Origin: Sambucus nigra
Lineage: Eukaryota; Streptophyta; Magnoliopsida; Dipsacales; Adoxaceae
Assembly: GCA_949130495.1 (NCBI GenBank)
Contig: OX422215.1
Location: forward strand, 7,727,302-7,791,301
Direction: 5' to 3'
Length of the DNA stretch: 64,000 nt
Below are positions 24,112 through 35,234 of the stretch, in pieces; position 1 is the first letter of the stretch; the number at the start of each line of letters is the position of its first letter. The notes beneath the pieces are model-generated. The model saw nothing but the letters and a program-made list of their open reading frames with translations. It ran no database searches and was not told the DNA's origin. The position numbers and the translations under genes are program-made.

Positions 24112-26107
24112 TTTAGAAATAAATTAATGTCGGTTCCCAAAACCCCTATGCATCACGTCACACCTACTTGGATTTGGAAATCAGACTTAGAGGCTTTAGG
24201 ACTAAAACTTCATGGTTCTCATTTGGTTGCTATTGATTCTTTTCATGTTATATCTAAAGGATAATTGTGTTACCATGTTTGTCATACGCTAGTCTTTGCA
24301 TCATGATTTATAGCTTGCTAGTGTTATGACATGTGTATCTTTTGTATTATATTTTTCATTTATTGAGTCTTATTTGAAAAATACAAAAAGATTTTATTTT
24401 TTATAAGATTTTTCAAAAAATAAAAAAAAGATTTTTGGTTTTAAATAGTTTTGAGAAAAATACAAAAAGATTTTATTTTATAGTCAAAAATATTTTTAAA
24501 AAAACTCAAAAAGATTTCCGGTTTGTTTTTATGTCGTGAGTTTACATGTTTGATGTGGCATATTGGTGTGCTTGGACGCCCTTCCTTTCATTATCCATGT
24601 GACTAGCACATTTGATCATAATTATTGACGCTTAGAATAATCTTAACCACTGTATTGTGGGGTTGTTTCGAAGTTGATATGAATTTTGATTCGACTTTGT
24701 TTATATGCCATCTTTGCACACATGCAAAGTTTATATGAATGTTTTACTTCTCTTGCATATTTGAGTTTAGTGAGACGTTCTTATCTCAATTTTTTTATCT
24801 ATGCTTAAGTACACTTAAGGAGGAGGTGTGCATGTAATAATCGTTTACCGTGAGGATTGAAATTAAAAAATTGATGAGTGTTCACCGGAAAGGGTTGGGA
24901 GAGTGTAAAATTTACTCATCATGAAAACCACAATTTAAAAGAGCCTGAAAAAATTTAAAGGCAATAAAAAAGAATCATGTGCTAGAAACGGGCCAAACTA
25001 GTTTATGTTCATTCAAAAGAAAAAATATGATATATAATTGAGGGAGTTTGGATGGATAATTAAACGAGTTTGCACAGTGAATCCCAACGTTGAAAAATTG
25101 TGTCATGACGCTATTGTTTATATAATCGTCAAAATTCTAGATTTTTATGCATTTTGTTTGTATAGTTCATTAAGCTCACACTTTAAATGTCACATATGGC
25201 TAAAATAAAGTTTGATGATATTTAACAATCAATTAGAGCTTCTTAATCGTTTCGATTTGTTGGAATTGTGATTCATTTGTTGTAGTTAATGCCCGTACAT
25301 TCCATATTCATGTTTGAGCACATCGGTACTATGTTAGCATGTAATTCACATTGTTTTGTGTGTTTTATATTTTGTTTTTCTACTGTTTTGCAATTTATGT
25401 TCTTTCCAGTTAACGTTTTCGGGAAATTTTTTCACTGGGCAAAACTTCATGTTTTTCTGAACTGGAACTGAGATTTGGGTTTTTCTCGTTCTAGCGAGAT
25501 ATTGATCTCGCGCAAAGCCTTTTTTGCAAGAAGCCCATGTCGTTCGAGCGACAGGATTGTCTCGTTTGAGAGACATGTCTGGAATTTTGTTTCCTTATGT
25601 TTCAGTACCTGGTTCATATGGTTATATATTTTGGTACTACTAGGTTGCTTCTTAGTTTCTGTTATGTAGTTCACGTTGATATATTTGCTTATTTTGCTGC
25701 ATTGGATCATTTAGTCACAACTGTTTAGATTGATATTTCTTTTATGTGACTGTTATTGTTTGCTAGCTATGAATTTGACAATGTTAATCATTATTAGTTA
25801 GTTGTTTCATTGATATCTAGATATTTTTCATTATGTTCATGATAGATATTTGATAAATTGGTATCTTTTCACTGGATTGTCTATTCGAGACAAAAAGGGG
25901 GAGAGATGTATGTGATGTAGGGGGAGAGTTTGTTTGATGAGAAGATAAATTTGTTTCATTATTTCATTCCTTATTGGTATCATATTTGTGATCATATGCT
26001 TTCATGATTTTCATGATTAGTTTACACAAATTGGTATCGTATTCTTTTTAAATTAGTACAGATTGGTATCCCGATCTAAATGTTGTTTACATATTGATAT
26101 CATGTTC
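24112..26107 (+). other. Element A noncoding 3' interior
   Basis: There is no gene. It contains TACAAAAAGATTTT repeats (24,365-24,520), the block shared with A2 (24,840-25,090), palindromes at 25,486-25,573, and a polypurine region AAAAAGGGGGAGAG near 25,893 followed by GTAGGGGGAGAG. About 200 bp beyond may hold LTR or interior sequence of unclear identity. Confidence 0.55.
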
Positions 26108-26156
26108 TTTCATCATCCTTAAAGAAAAGTCTGATTTGAAAAATAAGGGGACTACA
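26108..26156 (+). repeat. Remnant of the element A 3' LTR (49 bp)
   Basis: TTTCATCATCCTTAAAG through GGGACTACA repeats 17,088-17,136 with few changes and is followed by the duplicated AATTA. The rest of the 3' LTR is missing. Confidence 0.75.
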
Positions 26157-26161
26157 AATTA

Positions 26162-27612
26162 TGAGTAACTCGGATGATGATTTAAAGGTTACAGTTGAGT
26201 TCATAAGGGTCGAAACAGTCAAAATATTATACCGGGTGTGTAGTTTGGGTCCTGGGACAGTTTTAGACCAAATCGACAACTCGAAAGGGAATTTCAGTCA
26301 TTTTATAACTTAGGGTTAAGAAAATTTTGAGATTTTAAGTATTATATGTAATTGTGGTGATGTGAAGCTAGGGTAAAAAGATTATAAACCAAGTGGAGGC
26401 TAATAGAGAGGAGTGGAAGAGTTTTCTTGGAGCCTAGGAGAGAATTTTGGAGAATTCAAGCACATTTTGCATCACAACCATTCTTGAAGGATGGGTTTGA
26501 AGAGAAGCTTCATAAAAAGGATCAAATAAGACCACTTCAATATAAGTCAACTATTTATCTTGAAAATTTTATTAGTTATCATACCCATGTAGAATAGGAA
26601 CTTTGTATTAAGGACAATTGATGTTACAATTATAATTTGATGAGTAAAATTATAATTGAGAATAGGATTTGATGTGGAATAAATCTAATTACATGAAGAA
26701 AACAAAATTAAGAGTTTTGGGAGTTGAAACATTGATTAAATCTGGGTTTTTAGTGAGTTAATATGAAGAATACAAAACTATATGATTTATGATTATGATG
26801 TGTTAAATCAGATTATATGATGAAATTGTATGGATTTTATTTGTGATTTGCATTAGAAATCATCCCTATAAGAATTGGGATGTTGGTATAAAAGTTTGAG
26901 GATACGAATATGGTAGAAATTCGTAATAGAAAAATAAAGAAGAAGAGACTTGATAATTTTCGAATCGATTCGGCCCAAGGGCGAATCGATTCGATTTTTC
27001 CCAAAATTGAAAAATGTTTCTCTAAGTCCGAAAATCTTGTAAAATTCGTAAAAAAAAATTCAGACATTTTTGAATTATAGAAGAGGATATGAAAATTCCA
27101 GTAGGCCGAGAAAAGGGATTAGGTTTACATGAATTAAGATGAGTTAAATATGGAGATAATGGAGAAAATATTCATAATTGAGAAATTAGTGAAATGTGAG
27201 TTTGTAATAGGTAATAATGAATGAACTGGCGTTTATGACCAGTAGAATACGATGGGAATAACTACGGATTTCAAAATGGGTAATTAGGAATATTAGAGTA
27301 GTGAGTCATACTCGAAATTATATAAATTGGAATTTTAATTAAAACTTATAGTACATCGAATATGAAAGTAATATATATTACGTACGAGTTGATAAAATTG
27401 TCTTGTGTGTATACCTATTGAATAATATATAAATAGGTTGTGTGAATACCTATAGATATGATTTGATTATGTGAGTGAACATACCTACGCTGCCTGTTAT
27501 TAGGAGGTTTATGCAGAGGGTGATCCCACCTTGACGATTCCAGTGATGTCTGGATTAGTGCCCCAGAACATGGAACTTAGGACGGTCCACTATGTATCCT
27601 GCATTTAGTAGT
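26162..27612 (+). repeat. 3' LTR of T1, middle segment
   Basis: It follows the 5' LTR from about 8,255 to 9,745, including the ATCGAT palindromes (26,962 and 26,983). It ends with GTAGT (27,608-27,612), where element B starts. Confidence 0.85.
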
Positions 27613-28114
27613 TGTTGATACCAAATTTAGTCTACCGACATGGTCTAATCACTTTAAGACACGTGTCAACCTACATGGAAAATACCAATACTCTAGACGA
27701 GCAACTTCAACGTACCGAGAACTCAGACGCCCCGAGCAACTCAAGCGCCCCGAGCAACTTAAGCGTACCGAGCTACTTAGCGTGCAGAGCATCCAAATCA
27801 AGAGAATCAAAAGACAGCTATGCATTAAATGTGCATTATTATCGTACAGATGTATATGTCTACTAGATAACATTGCATTATCCTTTCATATGTACAGCCT
27901 CAAGGCTATAAATACATTGTAACCTCCTTATAAGAAGGGGACTTTGGATCTCTTGGTAAACCCATTATCGAGATTCCAAATAAACAGTCAACAATACAAA
28001 ATAGTGGACGTAGGCCATTCTCACAAGGCTGAACCACTTTAAAAATTCTTTGTCTTATTTATTTATCTGTGATTGATTAAAAAATTATAGATAGTCTAAT
28101 TTTTTACATGAACA
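27613..28114 (+). repeat. 5' LTR of B (502 bp)
   Basis: It pairs with 50,032-50,515. The size difference of 18 bp is explained by one extra copy of a 16-18 bp repeat (CCGAGCAACTYAAGCG type) at 27,700-27,780. It ends ATGAACA. Confidence 0.87.
27906..27913 (+). promoter_or_regulatory. TATA box of the B 5' LTR
   Basis: CTATAAAT, also kept in the 3' LTR near 50,306. It is placed as expected for the LTR promoter that would transcribe gag-pol rightward. Confidence 0.6.
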
Positions 28115-28117
28115 GAT

Positions 28118-28136
28118 TGACGCCGTCTGTGGGAAA
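28118..28136 (+). other. Primer binding region of B
   Basis: TGACGCCGTCTGTGGGAA lies three bases after the LTR. A GCGCCGTCTGTGGG-type sequence is usual at this site in plant Tat elements; I cannot name the tRNA with certainty. The copy at 50,519 is almost identical. Confidence 0.6.
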
Positions 28137-28177
28137 CAATTGTACTTAGCATTTTTCACCAAAACAATTCATCATCA

Positions 28178-29700
28178 ATGGACGATAATCTGGAATCCAG
28201 TAATCGAAATGCTGGGATCCCGCCATACCTTTATACTCCCCCAAATGTTCAAGATCTGGTAGGCATAATGGCTAATTTATCCCAAGGGCAAACGTCCATG
28301 CAAAAAACCATGCGTCAACTTATACAAACTGTTCAAGGTGGAGTGTCGGCCCAATCAGGAGTGGAGGCCGAATTAGGACAATGAAGTGTTTAGAGAAATA
28401 CCCATCTGCCATCCTCAAGAACTAGAAGAACATTATTCCCGGAGGCCTCTCAATCCATCGTACCAAAAGATCTAGTGATCTTTCGTGACTTCATCAGTAG
28501 GAGCTACTGATTCCCACCGAAATGTCACTCTCACCCCAGAAAGGACTAGTGCAATAGAAAGGTTGAGTAGAGTATCTCCTTTTGATCGATTGGCCCTAGG
28601 AGGAATATAAGTCATCCTAGGATTGCGTCAAGGAACTCTCAACGACCATCCGACCTAAGGGAAGGCTCTGCTCAATCACACCCAACTGCTCGTAATGGAA
28701 GGACCCAAGAGGAAAACTCAACACGATTAGTTGCTCAAACAAACATGCCCGAGGAGGGAAACGAAGCATGGAAAGGCTCTATTCAAAGGTTGGAAGATAG
28801 ATTAGGGGAAATGGCTAAGGCCAAGAATCCTCTATAAAGAACTTTTGTCCAAGGAACACCATTCATATAGGCAATTGTGGATTTTTCCACACCATTAAGG
28901 TTCAAGGTCCTATGGTGATGCCTAAATACAATGGAAAAACTAACCCTATCCTTCATATAGAATAATACCAAGAGGATGCTGATATCTATGCGGTTCCAGA
29001 TGAGATGAGATGTAGGGCATTTTCAGGAACTCTCACTAGGTAAGCCCAGATATGGTACAACAACCTTACTTGGGGAAAGATTGCGACTTTCTTCCAACTG
29101 GCAGAGCTCTTTATAGGGAATTTATATTTTAGAGCGAAACCAGTCAAACGAGTAGCACACTTGCTAAGCATTAGACAGAAGGCAGGTGAAAGAACCAGGG
29201 ACTATATCACTCATTTCAATAACGAGAAACTTAAAGAAATCGATTACCAGGAGAAAACAACAATTACTACCATGATGAGTGGACTGTTGCCAGATAAGTT
29301 GTACTACACTTTAGCCAAAGATCCGCCTAGGACCATGGCAGAACTGATGGCAAAAGCAGCCAAAATCATGAATGCCGAGGAGGCTATGGCTGCGAAGAAG
29401 AATGAAGATACTAAGGAGACCAAGGTGGAAGATGGTAAAATCGAAAAGAAGGATCAGAAGAACAATAGTGGCAGCAGGCAGTCAAAAGGAAAGCAAGCAC
29501 TAGAGCAGATGAGGAAATTTGGAAATTATACTCCTTTGAAGGTAGATATAAATCACATTCTGGAAGAGATCAAGAATAGTGAGGAGCTAGCCTGGCCAAC
29601 AAAATGAAGGCAGATCCTGACAGAAAGGGACAAGTCCAAATATTGTGAATTCCACAAAGACCATGGTCATACGACCAAACGTTGCATAGCTCTCCAGAAT
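28178..29700 (+). pseudogene. B gag
   Basis: ATG at 28,178 starts MDDNLESSNR. The N-terminal 67 codons are open, then a frame change and stops occur up to about 29,160. The capsid-like domain is clear from about 28,980 (MRCRAFSGTLT) through 29,161-29,607 (SIRQKAGERTRDYITHFN), followed by a Lys/Glu-rich linker. A Cys/His box ([14 protein letters not shown]) lies at 29,643-29,684. The protein would package RNA; here it is broken in several places. Confidence 0.75.
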
Positions 29701-29924
29701 GAAATTGAAGCACTCATCAGACGAGGAAAATTGGCTAAGTATGTTGATCGCCAAAATGGTGGGAAAACCAGCGATTGAGGAAGGCAAAGATCTAAATCTC
29801 CTCGTCGAGCAAAAGAAGATAAGAAGAGAGACCACGAAGATGATCCAAAAGATGACCCCGATCTTCCCAAAAAACTAAGACAGCCAGAGCATGAGGTATT
29901 TTCAATCCATTTTGGATCATTTGA

Positions 29925-30560
29925 ATGAATGTTATTACAGGTGGAGATGCAGGAGGTGGAGATCTAACTGTGGAGAGAAAAGCTTACCTCAATGAGGCTC
30001 AAGCTTGCTCGTACATACAGCGAATAAACTTGGCTGAAGATGATCACCCGAGGAAGGTGAATAAGGACAAACTGGTTATTGGTTTCTCCAAGAATGACCT
30101 GGCAGGTGTACTATATCCTCATGATGACCCATTGGTAATCAAGATGAGAATGAAGGAAGTGGTGATTTCACGGGTACTGGTGGACAATGGTAGATCTACA
30201 GACATCATGTTCTACCCATGCTTCGACAGTTTGAATTTGAAGTTAGCCCAGCTGGAGCCCTATCATAGGCCCCTCCTTGGTTTTACTGGCGAAAAGGTTT
30301 TTTCCCTTGGGACGATCAAGTTGGATATGCTTATCGGTACATGGCCTGCTTGTCGAACAGAAAGACTACATTTTTTCATAATGGATAAAAATATCCAATT
30401 AGCTTACAATATAATCATGTGAAGGGTAGGTCTGAAGAAGTTCAAAGCAGTACCATCTACTGTACATCAATATTCAAAATTCCCAACCAACTTTGGAGTG
30501 GTAGTGGTGAAAGGCGATCAAAAAGTAGTTCGAGAATGCTACTAATCGTCTGCCGAACAG
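29925..30560 (+). pseudogene. B protease region
   Basis: A 165-codon open stretch contains YPHDDPLVI (residues 64-72), a typical Tat protease motif, and the active site LVDNGRSTDIMF (residues 85-96). The usual box is DNGSS or DGGSS, as in element C, so one Ser is Arg here. Stops follow at 30,420 (TGA) and 30,543 (TAA), after which the same frame continues into RT. Confidence 0.8.
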
Positions 30561-30602
30561 AAGGAACGCGAAGAATCCAGGAAGAAGACTAATACCTATC
30601 AA

Positions 30603-32180
30603 GTGGATGAAATAAAAGATGCGGAGATTGAAACATTAGACCCTAGAGATGAGTCTCAACTCGTGAAAGGCCAGGTCATAGAAGCTACTGAAAGTATCAT
30701 TCTGGACGACGAGCACCCAGAAAGAACAACCCAAATTGGTGCGTCATTGGATGTATCAATAAAACAGGAACTAATAGAATTTTTAAGATGCAAAAAACAA
30801 ACTTTTGCATGGAGTCATGAAGACATGCTAGGGATAGACCCGAATATCCTGTGTCACGAGCTCAACGTGAACAAGGAAATCAAGCCAGTGAAGCAGAGAA
30901 GAAGAGTGTTCAGCCCTGAAAAGAACCAAGCTATACAGGAAGAAGTAGAGAAACTATAAAAAGCCTCTTTTATTGAGGACGTCAAATATCCTGATTGGCT
31001 AGCAAATGTGGTGATGGCAAAGAAGAAAAATAACAAGTGGAGGATGTGTGTAGACTTCACTGATCTTAATAAGGTATGCCCAAAGGATCATTTTCCTTTG
31101 CCCCGAATAGATCAACTGGTGGATGCTACCTCGGGGCATGAATTGTTGAGTTTCATGGATGCTTATTCTGGTTACAACCAGATTAAAATGAAGCCTGAAG
31201 ACAGGTAGAGTACTTCTTTTATCACCTCAAGGGGAACTTATTGCTATAATGTTATGCCTTTTGGACATAAAAATGCAAGTGCGACATATCAGCGGTTGAT
31301 GAATAATGTGTTTGCGGAGCAAATCAGTCATAACATGGAGGTTTATGTTGACGATATGCCGAGGAAGAGCAAGAAAGTTGTTGATTATCTAGTTGATCTA
31401 GGTCAGACCTTTGATCAACTAAAGAAGTATCAAATGAAGTCGAATCCTACTAAATGCATATTCGTGGTACGAGAAGTCATGTTTTTTGGATATATTGTTA
31501 ACCAACGAGGTATCGAGGCAAACTCTAAAAAGATTAAAGCCCTATTGCGGAAGCGATCTCTAACTACGAAGAAGGAAGTGCAAAGTCTCACAGGGCAAGT
31601 AGCAACACTCAACAGATTTGTGTCATGAGCAACAGACAGACGTCTCCCATTCTTCAAAACACTCCAAAAAACTTTTGAGTGGAATGATGAATGCGAGGAG
31701 GCCTTTTAAGAATTGAAGAAATATTTGGGGACACCTCCATTGTTATCTAGACCAGTGATGGGAGAAAAACTATATTTGTATCTGGCAGTTTCAGAGAATG
31801 CAGTTAGCTCGGCGTTGATAAGAGTGGAAGATGGAGTGTAGAAACCAGTCTACTATACTAGCAATGCATTCCGCGAAGTAAAAATCAGATATCCAAAGTT
31901 GGAGAAGATGGCACTTGCATTGATCGAAGCGATTAGAAGGATGAGGCCATACTTCCAAGCCCATACTATAGTGGTGAATAGTGATATGCCATTAAGACAG
32001 GCTTTGCACAAACTAGAAAAATCAGAAAGATTGATGTACTGGGCAGTAGAACTTGGTGAATATGATATAGTTTATGAGCCTAGATCATCATTTAAGGGGC
32101 AGGCAGTAGCGAATTTTTTCACAGAGAACAAGAGTTTAATACAGACTAACCCATGGAGATTACAGGATCATCAAATTTGA
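30603..32180 (+). pseudogene. B reverse transcriptase and RNase H
   Basis: One reading frame runs from the protease through RT and RNase H, interrupted only by stop codons at 30,957, 31,206, 31,626, 31,707 and 31,839. RT motifs are WRMCVDFTDLNKVCPKDHFP (near 31,037), SFMDAYSGYNQIK, and the intact catalytic box VYVDDM (31,342-31,359). Connection and RNase H follow, with a conserved WAVELGEYDIVY block near 32,040. Most of these stops look like Gln or Arg codons changed by a C-to-T transition. Confidence 0.85.
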
Positions 32181-32700
32181 CCCCCGACCAACCTCCATTC
32201 GTGGACGATCAGCGAGAAGTGTTGGGGGAAGACAAAAGGAAGCACCAAATATTCCACCGAGGAACTCTGACTTACCAAGAGTTTGATAATAAGGTACGAG
32301 TGTGGAATCTATATGTGGATGGATCTTCGTGCACTACAGGCAGTGGAGTAGGAATTATTTTAAACAGTCCAGATAAGATTGATATGAAGTATGCTCTGCT
32401 CTTTCAATTTAAAGCTTCTAATAATGAGGCTGAATATGAAGCCATGATTGTGGGTCAAAGTCTGGCTAAAACCATTAAGGCAGAGCAGGTCGTTGTATTC
32501 AGCGATTCACAGTTAATCGTAAATCAAATTCTGGGAGTGTATGCAGCAAAGGGATAATTAATGGTCAAGTATCATGCAAAAGCAATGGAGGTGGTATCGA
32601 GTTTTACTGCAGTTTAGTTAATTAGAGTACCGAGATTGGAGAATGCAAGAGCAGATGCCCTAGCTCGATTAGCATCAGCCACACGCACCGAGCTATGAAG
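32153..32700 (+). pseudogene. B archaeal-type RNase H (aRNH)
   Basis: In a new frame, VWNLYVDGSSCTTGSGVGII (32,300-32,360), then NNEAEYEAMI and FSDSQLIVNQI, form the second RNase H domain known from Tat elements. The three acidic positions are present (Asp in YVDGS, Glu in NEAEYEA, Asp in SDSQ). A TAA near 32,555 stops the frame. The tail ADALARLAS-like block continues near 32,650. Element C has the same domain at about 42,580-42,960. Confidence 0.8.
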
Positions 32701-32869
32701 AACAATCCCAATAGAAATCCTGGTTGGTCGGAGCATAGACGAAGATTTAATAATGAATTTCATTGCCCTTGATTTGGGACCTTCCTGGATGGATCCCATC
32801 AGGGCCTATATCGAAGAAGGGATTCTTCCACCTGATAAACTCGCAGCTAAGAAACTGAAGTTTTAAGAT

Positions 32870-33990
32870 GCTCCTTATGTATTGACTAGTGGTATTTTAT
32901 ATAGACGAGGAGTTATAGCAGGGCTACAAAGATGTGTCCATCCCTACGAAGTGGAAAATTTGATCGAAGAGGTTCACGAAGGGTCTTGCGGAGCCCATAT
33001 AGCAGGTCAGACGCTTTTGCAAAGAATAACAACGCAGGGATATTACTGGCCAATAATGAGAGCTGATTGCGTAGCTTATGCCAAGAAGTGTGATAAATGT
33101 CAACGCTTCTTTTCCATCCGAAGAACTCCCCAAGCATTGTTAACATCCATAAAGTCCCCTTGACCATTTGCTATGTGGGGGATAGACTTGGTAGGACCAC
33201 TTCCAACGACCAAGGGAAGATTCAAATACCTCATGGTTGCTGTGGATTACTTTACCAAATGGGTGGAAGCTGAGCCTCTCATTGATATGACATACGATAA
33301 AGTCAATCAATTTATTTGGAAAAATATTGTTTACAGCTATGGTCTCCCACATGCATTCATTACTGACCATGGAACCCAGTTTGACAACGAGGAGTTTGCT
33401 GCATATTGTCATCAATCCAATGTACTGAAGATCCACTCTGCACCAGGCCATCACCAGAGCAATGGGCAAACTGAGGTGACAAACAGAACGCTACTGAATG
33501 GTTTGAAAAAATGACTGGATGATGCAAAGGGAAATTAGATTAACGAGCTACACTCTGTGTTGTGGGCTTATCGCACCACACCACGACCAGCAACGAGAGA
33601 GTCCCCATACATGCTGGCATTTGGGAGTGATGATGTCATACCTGATGAATTGGGTCTACCTACGCATAGGGTGCTTAATTTTAATTCTCCTGTCAGTGAC
33701 TTGATGAAAAGATTAGACCTGGATATGCTCGAAGAAGCAGCAATCAGGAATGCAGCATATCAACAATGAACAACTTTGTTCTACAACAAAAGAGTGAAGA
33801 AGTGTGATTTGAAGGAAGGGGATTATGTGCTGAAGAAGGTGATCCAAAAGCATAACAAACTGGAAGCCAACTAGAAGGGACCCTACAGAGTAACAGAAGT
33901 TGTTCGTCCAGGGACATACAGGATTGAAACTTTGGAAGGAGAAGAATTCAAGAATGCATGGAATGCAGAGCATCTGTGCAAGTATTATTA
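32870..33990 (+). pseudogene. B integrase
   Basis: A single frame covers the zinc domain (HEGSCGAHIAG, CDKCQRF), the core with WGIDLVGPLP (33,176), TDHGTQFDN (33,362) and NGQTEVTNRTLL (33,460), and the C-terminal block ending in WNAEHLCKYY near 33,990. All three catalytic residues (D, D, E) are present. It is broken only by stops at 33,161, 33,512, 33,536, 33,767 and 33,872. Each fits a Trp or Arg codon altered by a G-to-A or C-to-T change. No chromodomain is present, as normal for Tat. Confidence 0.85.
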
Positions 33991-34130
33991 ATAATTGAAA
34001 TTCCTATGTAATGTAGTTTCTTCAATATGAATAAATTGATGTTTCACCCATTTTTTTCTTTGTTGAAATTTTTTTGAAATATTAGTGCTACACACTACAC
34101 AAATGTAAATTCATAGTAATAAACCATTAA

Positions 34131-34560
34131 CCACCAACTCCGATTGGTCGGTAATTCAATTACAACCAACTCCGGTTGGTCAGGAACTTAATACCACCAA
34201 CTCCGATTGGTCAGAAATTTAATTACCACCAACTCCGGTTGGTCGGGAACTTAATACCACCAACTCCAGTTGGTCGGTAATTCAATTACCACCAACTCCG
34301 GTTGGTTGGGAACTCTATACCACAACTTCAGTTGGTCGGCAATTCATTTACCACCAACTTCGGTTGGTCGGGAACTTAATACCACCAACTTTTGTTGGTC
34401 CACAATTCAATTACCACTAACTCCGATTGGTCGGGAACTCTATACCACCAACTCCGGTTGGTTGGTTATTCAATTACCACCAACTCCGGTTGGTTGGCTA
34501 TTCAATTACCACCAACTCTGGTTGGTTGGGAACTCAATACAACCAACTCCGGTTGGTTAT
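34131..34560. repeat. Tandem array of 14 alternating 31/32-bp units, 3' of B integrase
   Basis: Units contain CCAACTCCGGTTGGTCGG, an imperfect hairpin with CCAAC and GTTGG arms. Two unit types mostly alternate: one ends GGAACTTAATAC (31 bp), the other TAATTCAATTAC (32 bp), giving a loose 63-bp higher-order period. Open frames across it are by-products of the repeat. Similar arrays between integrase and the antisense ORF are a habit of Tat elements; C has a 102-bp array there. Confidence 0.85.
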
Positions 34561-34948
34561 TACCAAACTAGGCAAGAATCTAGGCAACAAGGTAATACAT
34601 ACGATATTACTACAACTAAGCAGGAACATAGGATGCAAATCATCCTATTACTTAGGCCCAAAGAGTGACTAGTCACTGTAATCAAACAAAAAATGGGATA
34701 AGTATAGTATATTCATATATTTACCAACCAACAAGGAAGGATATTTTATAAATTATTTAGAAGAAAATGAAATGGCAAAAGACAAAATTTTTCTTCATTA
34801 AAGTAAAGTAGATTACACAAGATACGAAAAGTAATTCATTACATCAAATATCCTATTCTATTGGTTTCTTTCCCTCTACTTTTGACATAGGTTCTACCCC
34901 AGGTAGAGGATCGTCTAAGGAATAAGGGGAATTTATAAAGTTTAAATC
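34561..34948. other. Noncoding stretch downstream of the B aORF
   Basis: AT-rich, with no coding frame. It would be the 3' untranslated side of the antisense ORF that ends at 34,949. Confidence 0.4.
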
Positions 34949-35234
34949 TCACAGTATTTGAACATTCATTAAGGATGGCCGCTCGAGCAAGTGTTCTGGA
35001 TGAGCTATCTCAAAGTTTTCATGAAGACTGTAATCACCGAGATACTTGGAAATCAGGCATCGAGGAATTGCACGAGTAGGAATCCAACTATTATCAAGCT
35101 TAAAAGGAGGCACGGGCAAATCGAGCACTCCAGGATCATAATAATCCCATAAGTAGTGTCCTTGCTCCAATTTTAGCACACACATAGCGTTCAACCATCC
35201 TTGCTTGTACCCCTCATTATTCGACTGTTGTATC
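34949..35234 (-). pseudogene. C-terminal end of the B antisense ORF, split off by C
   Basis: Read leftward, a frame enters from the junction at 35,230-35,234 and ends in LMNVQIL plus stop at 34,949. It includes GHYLWDYYDPG and a Pro-rich stretch. Across one copy of the GTATC duplication it is in frame with the coding text at 46,469-46,520 on the other side of C. C therefore landed in the last exon of this gene. Confidence 0.65.

Larger units (their letters stand above)
15920..26156 (+). mobile_element. SIRE-like copia gag element A without pol (TR-GAG type)
   Basis: The insertion begins TGTAAGGACAAAA and ends GGGACTACA, flanked by the exact 5-bp duplication AATTA; T1 LTR sequence resumes without loss. 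It has a 1,217-bp 5' LTR, a Met-tRNA primer binding site, a copia-type gag with coiled coil and two zinc-knuckle regions, and a long noncoding 3' part. No protease, integrase or RT is present between gag end (24,110) and the 3' end. Gag style and polypurine region resemble SIRE/Maximus. It would depend on enzymes of an autonomous relative. Element A2 sits inside its gag. The 3' LTR is reduced to its last 49 bp. Confidence 0.82.

Noticed and set aside
34131..34560. CRISPR array
   Set aside because: Units of 31-32 bp repeat directly with no unique spacers, and the setting is a plant retrotransposon.
34270..34668. 132-codon ORF over the 31/32-bp array
   Set aside because: Composition is pure repeat translation (Pro, Thr, Gly, Trp), with an overlapping frame equally open.
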